Program-made: the position numbers and the translations under genes
Notes under the pieces: generated by a model
Databases searched by the model: none
What the model saw: only the letters and a program-made list of their open reading frames with translations
What the model was told of the DNA's origin: nothing
Assembly (NCBI RefSeq): GCF_026239695.1
Contig: NZ_JAPIVS010000004.1
Span: 434,001 to 498,000 of the forward strand
DNA length: 64,000 nucleotides
Direction: 5' to 3'
Source of the DNA: Pedobacter sp. MC2016-15
GTDB lineage: Bacteria; Bacteroidota; Bacteroidia; Sphingobacteriales; Sphingobacteriaceae
Part shown: positions 44,468-53,975 of the stretch, piece by piece
Numbering within the stretch: the first letter of the stretch is position 1
Layout of the letters: every line of letters begins with the position of its first letter

Positions 44468-46192
44468 TTAAGAAAACCAGGCAGTTACATCTTCTTTCGA
44501 AGGCATAGTTAAATCCAGTTTTAGTTTCTTACGCATTCCGCCAAGGTCGTTGAATACTTTATTGGCGTTTGCTCCTGCAAGATCCTCGATGGTATTAAAA
44601 CCCATTTTTCTGATCACCTGAACCCATTCGGCAGGTATTCCGGCGTTTACGAAATCTTCATCAGTGGTTACTTTAGCTTTTTTCTCCGGTCTCATCTGTG
44701 GGAAGAAGAGCACTTCCTGAATAGTCGACTGGTTGGTCATCAGCATCACCAGACGGTCGATACCGAATCCTAATCCTGAAGTTGGCGGCATACCGTATTC
44801 CAGGGCACGTACAAAGTCGTCATCCATTGCCATTGCCTCATCATCACCTCTGTCGGCAAGTTTCATCTGGTCTTCAAAACGCTCTTTTTGGTCAATAGGA
44901 TCATTGAGCTCTGAATAGGCATTCCCAATCTCCTTACCCATCACAAATATCTCGAAGCGCTCCACCAGACCTTCTTTAGTCCTGTGTTTTTTAGCCAGCG
45001 GAGTCATCTCAATAGGGTAGTCGGTAATAAATGTAGGCTGGATCAGGTTCGCTTCAACTTTTTCGCTGAACAGTTCATCAATCAACTTCCCGCGGCCCAT
45101 TGTAGAGTCTACTTCTATATTCAGGCTTTTACAGGTGGCAACCAATTCCTCTTCGGTCATCGCTGATACATCAATACCTGTATACTTTTCTATCGATTCG
45201 TACATGGTTAATTTCTCATACGGCCCTGCAAAATTGATTTCCTGTGCGCCAACTTTTACTAGCGGAGAGCCATGGATTGCAACTGCAACCTTCTCCAGGC
45301 ATTCTTCAACCATAGCCATCATCCAGATATAATCCTTATAAGCCACATAGATTTCCATGCCGGTATATTCTGGGTTATGCGTGCGGTCCATACCTTCATT
45401 TCTGAACATTTTGCCGAACTCATAAACCCCATCAAAGCCTGCAACGATCAGCCTTTTCAGGTAAAGTTCGTTTGCAATTCTGAGATACAAGGGCATATCC
45501 AGCGTATTGTGGTGCGTTTCAAACGGTCGTGCCGCGGCGCCACCATGGATAGCCTGGAGGATAGGTGTTTCTACCTCCATCCAGCCCTGCTGGTCAAAGT
45601 AATTCCGCATGGTGCTGATCACCTTTGAACGGTTGATGAAAATCTGTTTAAAGTCAGGATTTACAGTCAGATCTACATAACGTTGTCTGTATCTCAGTTC
45701 GGGATCTGTGAACCCATCATATATATTGCCTTCCTCATCCCGTTTTACAACAGGAAGTGGTTTAAGTGATTTTGATAATAAAGTGAATTGTCTGACATGG
45801 ACTGAGATCTCACCGGTTTGTGTAGTGAAAACATATCCTTTAATGCCAATGAAATCGCCGAGGTCAAGAAGTTTCTTGAAAACAGTATTGTAAAGTGTTT
45901 TATCTTCATCCGGGCAAAGATCATCCCTCTTGAGGTAGACCTGGATACGGCCTGATGAATCCTGCAGTTCAGCAAAGGCGGCACTGCCCATAATACGCCT
46001 GGTCATGATTCTGCCAGCAAAACTTACATTTTGATAAGCTTCCTTATTGTCCTCAGTATAATTTGCTAAGATATCTGCAGCATTTGTATTGATCTCATAA
46101 CCCTCTGCAGGATATGGGTCAATTCCCAGTTCACGCAACTGTACCAGCGCATTTCTGCGCAATATTTCTTGTTCTGATAGTCCTGTACTCAT
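44468..46192 (-). CDS. lysS: Lysyl-tRNA synthetase, class II
   Basis: The 574-residue enzyme has an N-terminal OB-fold anticodon-binding domain, then class II motifs: FRNEGMDRTHNPEYTGMEIY and the motif 3 GLGFGIDRLVMLM. It charges tRNA-Lys with lysine. The C-terminal 65 or so residues beyond motif 3 (NAGIPAEWVQVIRKMGFN, NDLGGMRKKLKL) form a helix-hairpin-like extension seen in Bacteroidota enzymes. It is ended by a strong hairpin and is a separate transcript. Confidence 0.97.
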   Translation of the reverse strand: MSTGLSEQEILRRNALVQLRELGIDPYPAEGYEINTNAADILANYTEDNKEAYQNVSFAGRIMTRRIMGSAAFAELQDSSGRIQVYLKRDDLCPDEDKTLYNTVFKKLLDLGDFIGIKGYVFTTQTGEISVHVRQFTLLSKSLKPLPVVKRDEEGNIYDGFTDPELRYRQRYVDLTVNPDFKQIFINRSKVISTMRNYFDQQGWMEVETPILQAIHGGAAARPFETHHNTLDMPLYLRIANELYLKRLIVAGFDGVYEFGKMFRNEGMDRTHNPEYTGMEIYVAYKDYIWMMAMVEECLEKVAVAIHGSPLVKVGAQEINFAGPYEKLTMYESIEKYTGIDVSAMTEEELVATCKSLNIEVDSTMGRGKLIDELFSEKVEANLIQPTFITDYPIEMTPLAKKHRTKEGLVERFEIFVMGKEIGNAYSELNDPIDQKERFEDQMKLADRGDDEAMAMDDDFVRALEYGMPPTSGLGFGIDRLVMLMTNQSTIQEVLFFPQMRPEKKAKVTTDEDFVNAGIPAEWVQVIRKMGFNTIEDLAGANANKVFNDLGGMRKKLKLDLTMPSKEDVTAWFS

Positions 46193-46238
46193 ATGTTCAG
46201 CAAAAATAGTAAAATAGAAGGTTGTTTTTCAGAAAATT

Positions 46239-48152
46239 CTAATCAGCCTCTACAGATGCTGTGTACATCTCCGTAATGCTTTCGGCATATTTCTTTTCCA
46301 CTACCTTCCGTTTGATTTTCATGGTAGGGGTAATCTCACCTTCCTCCATGCTGAACGGGTTTCTTTTTACCATGAAATTTTTGATGCGCTCAAACTTGGC
46401 CAGCTCTTTGGAGAAGAGTTTAATATCCTGGCTGATCCATTCAATAATCTCAGGATCAGTGATGAAAACTTCCGGGGCATCGAAAAACTCATTGGGCATT
46501 CCAAATTTTTCCTGCATGCCCTCCCTGTTGGGAATGATAATCGCAGTGAGGTATTCCCGTTTATCGCCAATCAGAAAAATCTGTTCTATTTTGAGACTTT
46601 TCAGGTAAATGTTCTCTACGGGAGTAGGGTATACATTTTTACCATATGCATTGACGATCATGTTTTTGAGTCGGTCAGTAATTTGCAGATAACCTTTATA
46701 GAACCTGCCGATGTCACCGGTATGGAACCAGTCATCTTTATCGATCGCCTCTGCGGTCTCTGCCGGCTTATTGAAATAGCCCTGCATCACACAATGTCCG
46801 CGCACAATAATTTCCCCTTCCGGACATTCAAAGTTCTCATCAAAGGTATCATGGGTCTGTATGTTGATAATCTCTTTGGTTTCAATGTTCTGAATACCTA
46901 CTTCGATACCCGGAATTACTCTTCCTACAGTTCCGTAAACTTGTCTGTCAGCCTCACTGAAGGTCATTACCGGCGAAGTCTCAGTTAAACCAAAACCCTC
47001 GCAGACCTTAATACCAAGATTCCCAAAGAACTCTCCGACATTTTTTGGTAAGGCTGCTCCGCCGGAAATCAGAAACTTTAATCTTCCGCCGGTTTTTTCC
47101 TTGATCTTACTGAAGACCAGCTTTTCTGCGATCATTTTCTCGGTGGAAAGCAACAAGCCCGGGGTTTTTCCGGCTTCCAGTTTTTGACGGTAATTCTTTC
47201 CCGTTTCCATAGCCCAGAGAAAGATCTTAGCTTTCATACCGCCATCAGCGGTTCCGCTTTTAAAAGCCTTGTCATGGATACGTTCGAGCAGGCGCGGTAC
47301 GCAGTTCATCACTGTCGGCCTTACTTCAGCCATATTTTTAGCTAACAGTTCAAGACTTTGTGCAAAGGCCATGGTGCAGCCCGCCATACAACAAACATGG
47401 TAGGTGCCGGTGCGTTCAAATACGTGCGACAAAGGCAGGAACGAAAGGAACACATCATTCTTTTCAATAACCTTCATCTGATCAAGACATACTTTGACGT
47501 TTTCAACAAAGTTATTGTGTGATAACATAACTCCTTTAGGGGTACCTGTTGTGCCTGAAGTGTAAATGAGCGAGGAGATGTCTGAGGTTTTTATGGCATT
47601 CCGGATATTTGTGATTTCCTGACTGAAATGAGCGAATTTCCGCTTACCGGTCTGGAGGACTTCTTCAAAGCTGATGATCTCAGCTTTCAGTCCGGCAGGC
47701 AGTGGTACTTTTCCATATTCAGGGAAAGCGGGAATGATATATTGCAGTTGCCTGCAGTTATTAGCTATTTTTAATATCTTTTTAAAAAGAAAAGTATTAC
47801 CAACAAGAATGGCCTTCATCCCGGAATCGTTGATGATATATTCAACCTCATGTTCCGAGAGGGTTGGGTAAATGGATACATTCACCGTATTGATCTGTTG
47901 TATCCCCTGATCGTAAAAAATATAGTCGGCACCGTTTTCTATCATCAGTCCCATCCGGTCTCCTTTTGTAATCCCCTTATCGAGAAAGAAAGCAGAGACT
48001 GCATCAGCATTTTCCAGGGTAGTTTTAAATGAGATGTTTTCCCATTGATCTGCTTTTTTATGAACAAGAAAAGTAGATTCAGGAGAATGAATACTTTCCA
48101 CTACATTCCGTAATAAACTGGGAACAGTAGAGATTTTATCTGATGATGGCAT
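46239..48152 (-). CDS. AMP-forming long-chain fatty-acid--CoA ligase
   Basis: The 637-residue protein is an ANL-superfamily acyl-CoA synthetase: P-loop SSLIYTSGTTGTPKGVMLSHN near residue 195, LPLSHVFERTG, EGFGLTETSPVMT, GDIGRFYKGYLQITDRLKNM and the C-terminal lysine motif TPTMKIKRKVVEKKY. It activates fatty acids for lipid synthesis or breakdown. The length and the FERTG motif fit the long-chain group. It is transcribed alone, between the IscA-type terminator and lysS. Confidence 0.93.
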   Translation of the reverse strand: MPSSDKISTVPSLLRNVVESIHSPESTFLVHKKADQWENISFKTTLENADAVSAFFLDKGITKGDRMGLMIENGADYIFYDQGIQQINTVNVSIYPTLSEHEVEYIINDSGMKAILVGNTFLFKKILKIANNCRQLQYIIPAFPEYGKVPLPAGLKAEIISFEEVLQTGKRKFAHFSQEITNIRNAIKTSDISSLIYTSGTTGTPKGVMLSHNNFVENVKVCLDQMKVIEKNDVFLSFLPLSHVFERTGTYHVCCMAGCTMAFAQSLELLAKNMAEVRPTVMNCVPRLLERIHDKAFKSGTADGGMKAKIFLWAMETGKNYRQKLEAGKTPGLLLSTEKMIAEKLVFSKIKEKTGGRLKFLISGGAALPKNVGEFFGNLGIKVCEGFGLTETSPVMTFSEADRQVYGTVGRVIPGIEVGIQNIETKEIINIQTHDTFDENFECPEGEIIVRGHCVMQGYFNKPAETAEAIDKDDWFHTGDIGRFYKGYLQITDRLKNMIVNAYGKNVYPTPVENIYLKSLKIEQIFLIGDKREYLTAIIIPNREGMQEKFGMPNEFFDAPEVFITDPEIIEWISQDIKLFSKELAKFERIKNFMVKRNPFSMEEGEITPTMKIKRKVVEKKYAESITEMYTASVEAD

Positions 48153-48204
48153 ATCGAGTGTTTTTGCGAATGCAATAATAGAGATTTTATCATACTAACG
48201 CAAA

Positions 48205-48224
48205 AAGGGCGCATAAGCGCCCTT
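48205..48224 (-). terminator. Terminator of the A-type Fe-S carrier gene
   Basis: AAGGGCGC and GCGCCCTT form an 8-bp stem with loop ATAA at 48205-48224; on the minus strand it is followed by TTTTT. It lies 18 bases past the gene stop. Confidence 0.75.
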
Positions 48225-48242
48225 CAGATCGTTTGGTGATGC

Positions 48243-48569
48243 TTAGACAGCGAAACTTTCCCCACATCCGCATGAACGCGTAGCATTGGGATTGTTAAAG
48301 GCAAAACCTTTTCCGTTTAGGCCATCCGTAAAATCAAGTTCAGTACCTGCCAGATATAAAAATGATTTCATATCTAGTGCAATACGTACTCCTTTATCTT
48401 CAAAAAATTGATCGTCTTTCTTTTCTTCGTTATCGAAATCCAGATTATAACTTAATCCGGAACAGCCGCCGCCTTTTACCGAAACGCGTAAAAAGTAGTC
48501 GGTATCCATCTGAGATTCCTGCATCAAGTGATCAATTTTGCTTTTGGCTTTTTCTGTGATAGTGATCAT
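48243..48569 (-). CDS. A-type iron-sulfur cluster carrier (IscA/ErpA/HesB family)
   Basis: The 108-residue protein has the three conserved cysteines: one in GGGCSGLSYNLDF and two in RSCGCGESF at the C-terminus. These bind an Fe-S cluster and pass it to target apoproteins. It is near iscS on the same strand, with about 60 bases between, consistent with a cluster assembly unit. No IscU scaffold is seen next to it. Confidence 0.94.
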   Translation of the reverse strand: MITITEKAKSKIDHLMQESQMDTDYFLRVSVKGGGCSGLSYNLDFDNEEKKDDQFFEDKGVRIALDMKSFLYLAGTELDFTDGLNGKGFAFNNPNATRSCGCGESFAV

Positions 48570-48629
48570 ATGCTTGTATATTAATAGTTTAAGGCAGCTA
48601 AAATGATGCCATGTATTTAAATTGCTAAC

Positions 48630-49826
48630 TTAGGTAATATTTTGTACTGTTCCTTTAGTAAAACTTTCCCAAAGGGGAGACAGCTCCCTGAGATGGTCAA
48701 CTGCTTTCCTGATCTCCTCAATGGCGAAATCTATCTCCTCCTCAGTGCTGAAACGGCCAAGTCCAAACCGGATGGAGGAATGTGCAAGGTCATCAGAGAT
48801 ACCCATACTTTTTAAAACATATGAAGGTTCCAGTGAAGCCGAAGTACAGGCAGAGCCAGAGGATACTGCAAGATCTTTCATGGCCATCATGAGGCCCTGG
48901 CCTTCGACATGTCTAAAAGACAGGTTACTGACATGAGGCAGGCGGTGTTGAATGTTTCCGTTTACATAGCTCTCCTCAATTTGTGTAAGTGCGTTTTCCA
49001 TTTTGTCACGCAGGGAAGAAAGGCGCTTTGCCTCCGCATCCATTTCCAGGCGGCATAGTTCACATGCTTTTCCCAACCCAACAATGCCGGGTACGTTTAA
49101 AGTGCCGGAGCGCATACCACGTTCATGGCCCCCGCCATCGAGCTGGGCAGTAATCTTCACTCTTGGGTTTTTACGGCGTACATATAGGGCGCCAACGCCT
49201 TTGGGGCCATACATCTTGTGCGCACTGAAGGCCAGCAGGTCTATCCCGTCGGCCTGAACATCAACCGGGATCTTGCCAACCGCCTGAGTGGCATCCGTCA
49301 TCAGTAAAGCACCAAATTTATGTGTGATAGCCGAAATTTCTTTGATGGGTTGAACAACCCCTGTTTCATTATTGCCATACATCACAGCAACCAGGATCGT
49401 CCTTTCGGTCATTGCAGCTTCCAGTTCTGTAAGATCAATCAGGCCATCCTCCTTTACGCTGAGATAGGTAATTTCAGCACCGGATTTCTCCAGATGTTTG
49501 CAGGTATCCAGGACAGCTTTATGCTCGGTGGCCACGGTAACGATATGATTACCTTTTTCGTGATACATCTCATATACCCCTTTGATGGCGAGATTGTCGG
49601 CCTCTGTAGCACCTGAGGTAAATATAATCTCTTTATCATTACAGCCAATTAATTGAGCTGCCTGTTCCCGGGCATAATCTACGGCTTCTTCTGCAACCCA
49701 TCCAAAAGCATGGCTGCGGCTGGCTGCATTGCCGAATTTAGTGGTGAAATAGGGCAACATGGATTCCAGCACCCTTGGATCAAGGGCTGTAGTCGCATTA
49801 TTATCAAGATATATCGGAAGTTCCAT
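48630..49826 (-). CDS. iscS: Cysteine desulfurase
   Basis: ATG at 49826 ([13 protein letters not shown]) gives 398 residues, the normal length; the open frame extends much further but would overlap the divergent epimerase gene and is rejected. The PLP lysine is K204 in [12 protein letters not shown], and the catalytic cysteine is C327 in [14 protein letters not shown]. It takes sulfur from cysteine for Fe-S clusters and tRNA thiolation. It is transcribed before the IscA-type carrier. Confidence 0.96.
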   Translation of the reverse strand: MELPIYLDNNATTALDPRVLESMLPYFTTKFGNAASRSHAFGWVAEEAVDYAREQAAQLIGCNDKEIIFTSGATEADNLAIKGVYEMYHEKGNHIVTVATEHKAVLDTCKHLEKSGAEITYLSVKEDGLIDLTELEAAMTERTILVAVMYGNNETGVVQPIKEISAITHKFGALLMTDATQAVGKIPVDVQADGIDLLAFSAHKMYGPKGVGALYVRRKNPRVKITAQLDGGGHERGMRSGTLNVPGIVGLGKACELCRLEMDAEAKRLSSLRDKMENALTQIEESYVNGNIQHRLPHVSNLSFRHVEGQGLMMAMKDLAVSSGSACTSASLEPSYVLKSMGISDDLAHSSIRFGLGRFSTEEEIDFAIEEIRKAVDHLRELSPLWESFTKGTVQNIT

Positions 49827-49937
49827 TGCGCCAGAATTATTCGTTCGAATGATACAAATGTACCAAAAAATCAACCGTGGTATTATGAACACAGCTTCAA
49901 AACATGCATTTTTACATTTTTCTAACCTTATCTGAAG

Positions 49938-50372
49938 ATGAATAAAATTGAGCATATCGGCATTGCCGTAAAAGATCTGGATCTGTCCTGCGATCTTTAC
50001 GAAAAGTTGCTGGGCAGTCCTGCTTATAAGCGTGAGCTGGTCGCTTCGGAAAAGGTTGCTACAGCTTTTTTTAAAACAGGAGAAAATAAAATAGAACTGC
50101 TGGCTGCCACTGCCGAAAATAGTCCGATAGCAACATTTATCGCAAAAAAAGGAGAGGGGATACATCATATTGCATTTGATGTGGAAGATATTTATGCCGA
50201 AATGGAGAGACTCAGAAAGGCCGGTTTTATATTATTGAACGACGAGCCAAAGCCTGGTGCAGATCACAAGCTGATCTGTTTTCTGCACCCTAAAGGAACC
50301 AATGGTGTACTGATAGAATTATGTCAGGAGAGGAATGATACAGAAAAAATTAATGACACAGGAAATGGATGA
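49938..50372 (+). CDS. mce: Methylmalonyl-CoA epimerase
   Basis: The 144-residue protein is of the glyoxalase/VOC fold: [13 protein letters not shown] (metal ligand H6), [14 protein letters not shown] and GVLIELCQE, the last holding a metal-ligand glutamate. It interconverts (S)- and (R)-methylmalonyl-CoA in propionate/succinate metabolism. It is divergent from iscS and overlaps the next small gene by 38 bases. Confidence 0.95.
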   Translation: MNKIEHIGIAVKDLDLSCDLYEKLLGSPAYKRELVASEKVATAFFKTGENKIELLAATAENSPIATFIAKKGEGIHHIAFDVEDIYAEMERLRKAGFILLNDEPKPGADHKLICFLHPKGTNGVLIELCQERNDTEKINDTGNG

Positions 50373-50652
50373 TATCAATGCGCTCAGCAGGATTATAGGG
50401 AAGGATTTTGAGTTGGAGGAACAACTTTCGGAGGAGCTGATCAGGAATAAAATGATCCATGCCTTTAGCTGGCTGCTGGATAATGATATCTCCAGGATGA
50501 TGAATATTTTGTACCGGGCCGATGTAGATGAGGAAAAACTGAAATCTCTGCTCATGGGACGTTCTCAGCTTCCTTCTGCAGAAGTGATTGCAGATGAATA
50601 CATTAGAAGGCAGAAACAGAAAGTGGAAACCTGGAAGAAGTATAGTACATAA
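50335..50652 (+). CDS. Small conserved hypothetical protein next to mce
   Basis: The 105-residue frame has ATG candidates at 50335, 50353 and 50365; 50335 follows an AGGAGAGG but overlaps mce by 38 bases, and a shorter start is possible. The sequence is helical and charged (EEQLSEELIRNKMIHAFSWLL, VIADEYIRRQKQKVETW), resembling a small cytoplasmic helical protein with no recognised motif. Tight linkage to the epimerase suggests co-translation with it. Function unknown. Confidence 0.75.
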   Translation: MIQKKLMTQEMDDINALSRIIGKDFELEEQLSEELIRNKMIHAFSWLLDNDISRMMNILYRADVDEEKLKSLLMGRSQLPSAEVIADEYIRRQKQKVETWKKYST

Positions 50653-50665
50653 TTTTTCATTAATT

Positions 50666-50697
50666 CTTGTATATAAAAAATATAATTAGGATATTTG
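50666..50697 (+). promoter_or_regulatory. Candidate promoter of rpmE
   Basis: CTTG at 50666-50669 and GATATTTG at 50690-50697 are separated by 20 bases, an approximate Bacteroidota promoter with one mismatch in each box. The transcript would start near 50704, about 33 bases before the rpmE ATG. Confidence 0.4.
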
Positions 50698-50736
50698 CAT
50701 CCTTCAAAATAAGCGACAAATAAGTATAAAATTCAT

Positions 50737-50985
50737 ATGAAAAAAGATCTTCACCCGTCAAACTATAGATTCGTAGTATTTAAAGATATGTCTAACGAAT
50801 ATGCTTTCTTAACTAAATCTTGTGTAGAGACTAAAGAAACTACTACCTGGGAAGATGGTAATGAGTACCCTCTGTATAAATTAGAGATCTCCCACACTTC
50901 TCACCCGTTTTACACTGGTAAAATGAAACTGGTAGATACTGCTGGTCGTATTGATAAATTCAAAACACGTTACGCTAAGAAATAA
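50737..50985 (+). CDS. rpmE: 50S ribosomal protein L31, type B
   Basis: The 82-residue protein starts [20 protein letters not shown] and ends KFKTRYAKK. It lacks the CxxC zinc pair of type A L31, so it is the zinc-free type B form. The single C29-like cysteine is not a zinc site. It is a separate transcription unit with a promoter and a strong terminator. Confidence 0.97.
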   Translation: MKKDLHPSNYRFVVFKDMSNEYAFLTKSCVETKETTTWEDGNEYPLYKLEISHTSHPFYTGKMKLVDTAGRIDKFKTRYAKK

Positions 50986-51009
50986 TTGTAACCATATAGG
51001 AAATTATTT

Positions 51010-51047
51010 AAAGTCCCGGTGCTTATGCTTCGGGACTTTTTTTATTT
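51010..51047 (+). terminator. Terminator of rpmE
   Basis: AAAGTCCCG at 51010-51018 and CGGGACTTT at 51031-51039 form a 9-bp stem with a 12-base loop, followed by a run of T broken by one A. Confidence 0.85.
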
Positions 51048-51077
51048 TTGTCAGGTTCAATTAACAAAGAGATACGC

Positions 51078-52253
51078 ATGAGGATTAATTTATTTGACGA
51101 CAATTCATGGTTATCGCTGCGGCCATTGACCTTCACAAGACCGGTAGCTGATTTGCGTCTGGGAATCTTAACGATTGCCGAAAAATGGGCAAAGTATGCT
51201 GGTCATGAGCCGGGCTTCCTGACTACAGGTTACCTGTCTGCGAAATATCCCGCGCATTCCGATGCCGATACTTTTGTTAACGGTGCCATTTGTCCCGATG
51301 AAGCGCTTTTTGCCGCGATTGAGCAGCTTAAAAGTGGTGAGGTCTTGCTGAAAGACACACTCGTGCTGGCCTATAAAGTAAATGCGGGTGAAGCGGATAG
51401 TTTAAGGCAGTCGACCGACCTCCGTCCACTGAACTATGCCGGTTCGTTTACCCATATCGTGCATCCCGAAGATATCTTCATGAATAATGACACCGAGCTG
51501 AGAGCAGATTTTTCCTTGCTGACCAGAGGCAGGACTTCTGTGGTGCTGAGTGCTACCAATACAGTATTGGGCGATCAGATTTTTGCAGAAGAAGGGGCCG
51601 AAGCAGAATGTGCCACCTTTAATACGCTGACCGGACCTGTATACCTCGCTAAAAACTCCCAGGTATGGGAGGGTTCACACATCAGAGGTTCATTTGCGCT
51701 CTGTCATGATTCGAATGTGAAAATGGGCAGCAAGATCTACGGACAAACGACTATAGGTCCTCATAGTACGGTTGGAGGGGAAATAAAAAATGCAGTGATA
51801 TGGGGTTATTCTGCCAAAGGGCATGAAGGATACCTTGGTAATTCTGTCATGGGTGCCTGGTGTAATATCGGCGCAGACAGCAATAACTCCAATCTGAAAA
51901 ATAACTATTCAGAGGTAAAACTCTGGGATTATGAACAAAAGGGTTACCGTAAAACAGGACTCCAGTTTTGTGGCCTGATCATGGCCGATCACGTCAAATG
52001 TGGGATCAATACCATGTTCAATACGGGGACTGTAGCAGGAGTGGGAGCCAATGTTTTTGGCGGAGGCTATCCACCTAATTTTATTCCTGACTTTTCCTGG
52101 GGAAGTACCCAGGGAGTTGAAGTGTATAAACTCAATAAAATGTTTGAAACCACTCAAAAGGTATTTGAACGCAGAAATATTGAGTTTAATCAACTCGAAA
52201 AAGATATCTTGGCCAAGATTTTTGAATTCACTGAAATTTTTAGACGATCTTAA
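51078..52253 (+). CDS. GlmU-like putative sugar nucleotidyltransferase
   Basis: ATG 51078 gives 391 residues beginning MRINLFDDNSWLSLRPLTFTRPVADLRLG (residues 1-29); a TTG 30 bases upstream lies next to the rpmE terminator and is rejected. The TRPVADLR motif is a degenerate nucleotidyltransferase start, and residues about 190-320 form a left-handed beta-helix of hexapeptide repeats. This is the Bacteroidota GlmU-related family of putative sugar-phosphate nucleotidyl- or acetyltransferases. It precedes tpiA on the same strand. The substrate is unknown. Confidence 0.85.
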   Translation: MRINLFDDNSWLSLRPLTFTRPVADLRLGILTIAEKWAKYAGHEPGFLTTGYLSAKYPAHSDADTFVNGAICPDEALFAAIEQLKSGEVLLKDTLVLAYKVNAGEADSLRQSTDLRPLNYAGSFTHIVHPEDIFMNNDTELRADFSLLTRGRTSVVLSATNTVLGDQIFAEEGAEAECATFNTLTGPVYLAKNSQVWEGSHIRGSFALCHDSNVKMGSKIYGQTTIGPHSTVGGEIKNAVIWGYSAKGHEGYLGNSVMGAWCNIGADSNNSNLKNNYSEVKLWDYEQKGYRKTGLQFCGLIMADHVKCGINTMFNTGTVAGVGANVFGGGYPPNFIPDFSWGSTQGVEVYKLNKMFETTQKVFERRNIEFNQLEKDILAKIFEFTEIFRRS

Positions 52254-52371
52254 TAGAGAGTTTTTTACTTTAGCATCTATAAGTGTACACAATGTGCTCA
52301 TTGGAAATATAATATAACGAATAAATAACGTTTAGAATAATATATACAACAGATATAACAACAGATTAATT

Positions 52372-53133
52372 ATGAGAAAGAAAATAGTAGCAGGAAATTG
52401 GAAAATGAATACAGATTATGCAGAGGGTATTGCTCTGTTTTCGGAAATCGTTAACATCGTAAGAGATGAAAAAAAAGGCGACCAAATTGCTATCATATGT
52501 GCTCCGTACATTCACCTGAACAGCGTTGCTAAGTTAGGTGGTGAAACTGTAAAAATTGGTGCTCAAAACTGTCATCAGAATGAAAGTGGTGCTTACACAG
52601 GGGAGATCTCAGCGAAAATGATCAAATCTGTTGGTTGTGAATACGTAATTATTGGTCACTCGGAGCGTCGTCAGTATTTTGCTGAAAATGATGCGCTGCT
52701 TGCTGAAAAAACTAAAATTGCTTTGGCTAACCAACTGACGCCTATTTTCTGTATCGGTGAAACACTTGATGAAAGAAATAATGGTAACTTCTTTGAGATT
52801 CTGAAAAACCAGCTGGTAAACGGACTTTTTGTATTAAGCGCTGAGGATTTCTCGAAAACTGTAATTGCGTACGAGCCGGTATGGGCTATTGGTACAGGTT
52901 TAACGGCTACGGCTGAACAGGCACAGGAAGTACATGCATTTATACGTGCCGAAGTTGCTACGCAGTACAATGCTGCTGTTGCTGAAGAAACTTCGATTTT
53001 ATATGGGGGCAGCTGTAACCCTAAAAACGCAGCGGAATTATTTGCTCAGAAAGATATTGACGGCGGACTGATCGGTGGTGCTTCACTGAAATCACGCGAC
53101 TTTGCCGATATCGTTAAAACATTCAATGCTTAA
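52372..53133 (+). CDS. tpiA: Triosephosphate isomerase
   Basis: The 253-residue enzyme has the N-terminal AGNWKMN (N9, K11), GHSERRQYF with the catalytic histidine, AYEPVWAIGTG with the catalytic glutamate and YGGSCNPKNA phosphate loop. It interconverts dihydroxyacetone phosphate and glyceraldehyde 3-phosphate in glycolysis. Its TAA shares its last A with the ATG of prmA (TAATG), so the two are coupled. Confidence 0.98.
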   Translation: MRKKIVAGNWKMNTDYAEGIALFSEIVNIVRDEKKGDQIAIICAPYIHLNSVAKLGGETVKIGAQNCHQNESGAYTGEISAKMIKSVGCEYVIIGHSERRQYFAENDALLAEKTKIALANQLTPIFCIGETLDERNNGNFFEILKNQLVNGLFVLSAEDFSKTVIAYEPVWAIGTGLTATAEQAQEVHAFIRAEVATQYNAAVAEETSILYGGSCNPKNAAELFAQKDIDGGLIGGASLKSRDFADIVKTFNA

Positions 53134-53975
53134 TGCAATACATACAGGTCACATTTAGTTTCGTCAGCATTCAGGAATATCAGAAGGACCTTCTGATCAA
53201 TGAGCTGGCGGAAATTGGCTTCAATACCTTTGAAGATACGTCTGACGGGTTCTCGGCATTTATAGATAATGACAGTTACCGGCAGCAAAGTCTTACTGAT
53301 GCTCTGATACAATTTGAGGACGAGTTTGAATATGCCTATACCGTCACGGAAATTGCAGCTGAGAACTGGAATGAAGAGTGGGAAAAGAACTTTGAACCAC
53401 TTGTAATTGACGACCGCTGTTATGTGCGGGCAACATTTCATGAAGCACAGCCGCAGTATACCTACGAGATTGTTATCGATCCGAAGATGGCTTTTGGTAC
53501 AGGACATCATCAGACAACAACGATGATGATGCAGTATATCCTCGATGCAGATGTTGCCGGCAAAGTAATTCTGGATATGGGTGCCGGAACAGCGATCCTG
53601 GCCATTCTCGCCTCTAAAATGGGTGCTGAAGAACTGACAGCTATTGATAATGATGAGGTATGTTATTTAAGTGCAAAGGAAAATTCTGCGCTGAATAATA
53701 TCAGTAATATTACTGCGCTCTGGGGTGGGAAAGAAGTGATACCAGAACGCGAATTTGATATCATCCTTGCAAATATTAACCGGAATATCCTGTTGGATCA
53801 GATACCGGTTTACGCCAGTGTACTTAAAGATGGTGGTGATATTTATTTCAGCGGATTTTATGAGTCTCCTGATCTGGAGATGATTACTGAAGCCTGCAAA
53901 GCCTTAAATATATCCTATTGCGATCATAAAAAGATCGGAGATTGGGTAGCTGCACATTTTAAAAAACTAAAATGA
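53133..53975 (+). CDS. prmA: Ribosomal protein L11 methyltransferase
   Basis: The 280-residue protein has a PrmA N-terminal substrate domain and a SAM-binding domain with VILDMGAGTAILAILASKMGA, AIDNDEVCY, and ILANINRNILL, the NPPY-like motif. It trimethylates ribosomal protein L11. It starts on the tpiA stop codon and its own end overlaps mpl by 4 bases. Confidence 0.95.
   Translation: MQYIQVTFSFVSIQEYQKDLLINELAEIGFNTFEDTSDGFSAFIDNDSYRQQSLTDALIQFEDEFEYAYTVTEIAAENWNEEWEKNFEPLVIDDRCYVRATFHEAQPQYTYEIVIDPKMAFGTGHHQTTTMMMQYILDADVAGKVILDMGAGTAILAILASKMGAEELTAIDNDEVCYLSAKENSALNNISNITALWGGKEVIPEREFDIILANINRNILLDQIPVYASVLKDGGDIYFSGFYESPDLEMITEACKALNISYCDHKKIGDWVAAHFKKLK

Noticed and set aside
48630..50168. 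512-residue form of the cysteine desulfurase
   Set aside because: The extra 114 N-terminal residues overlap the divergent epimerase gene and have no family counterpart; ATG 49826 gives the normal length.
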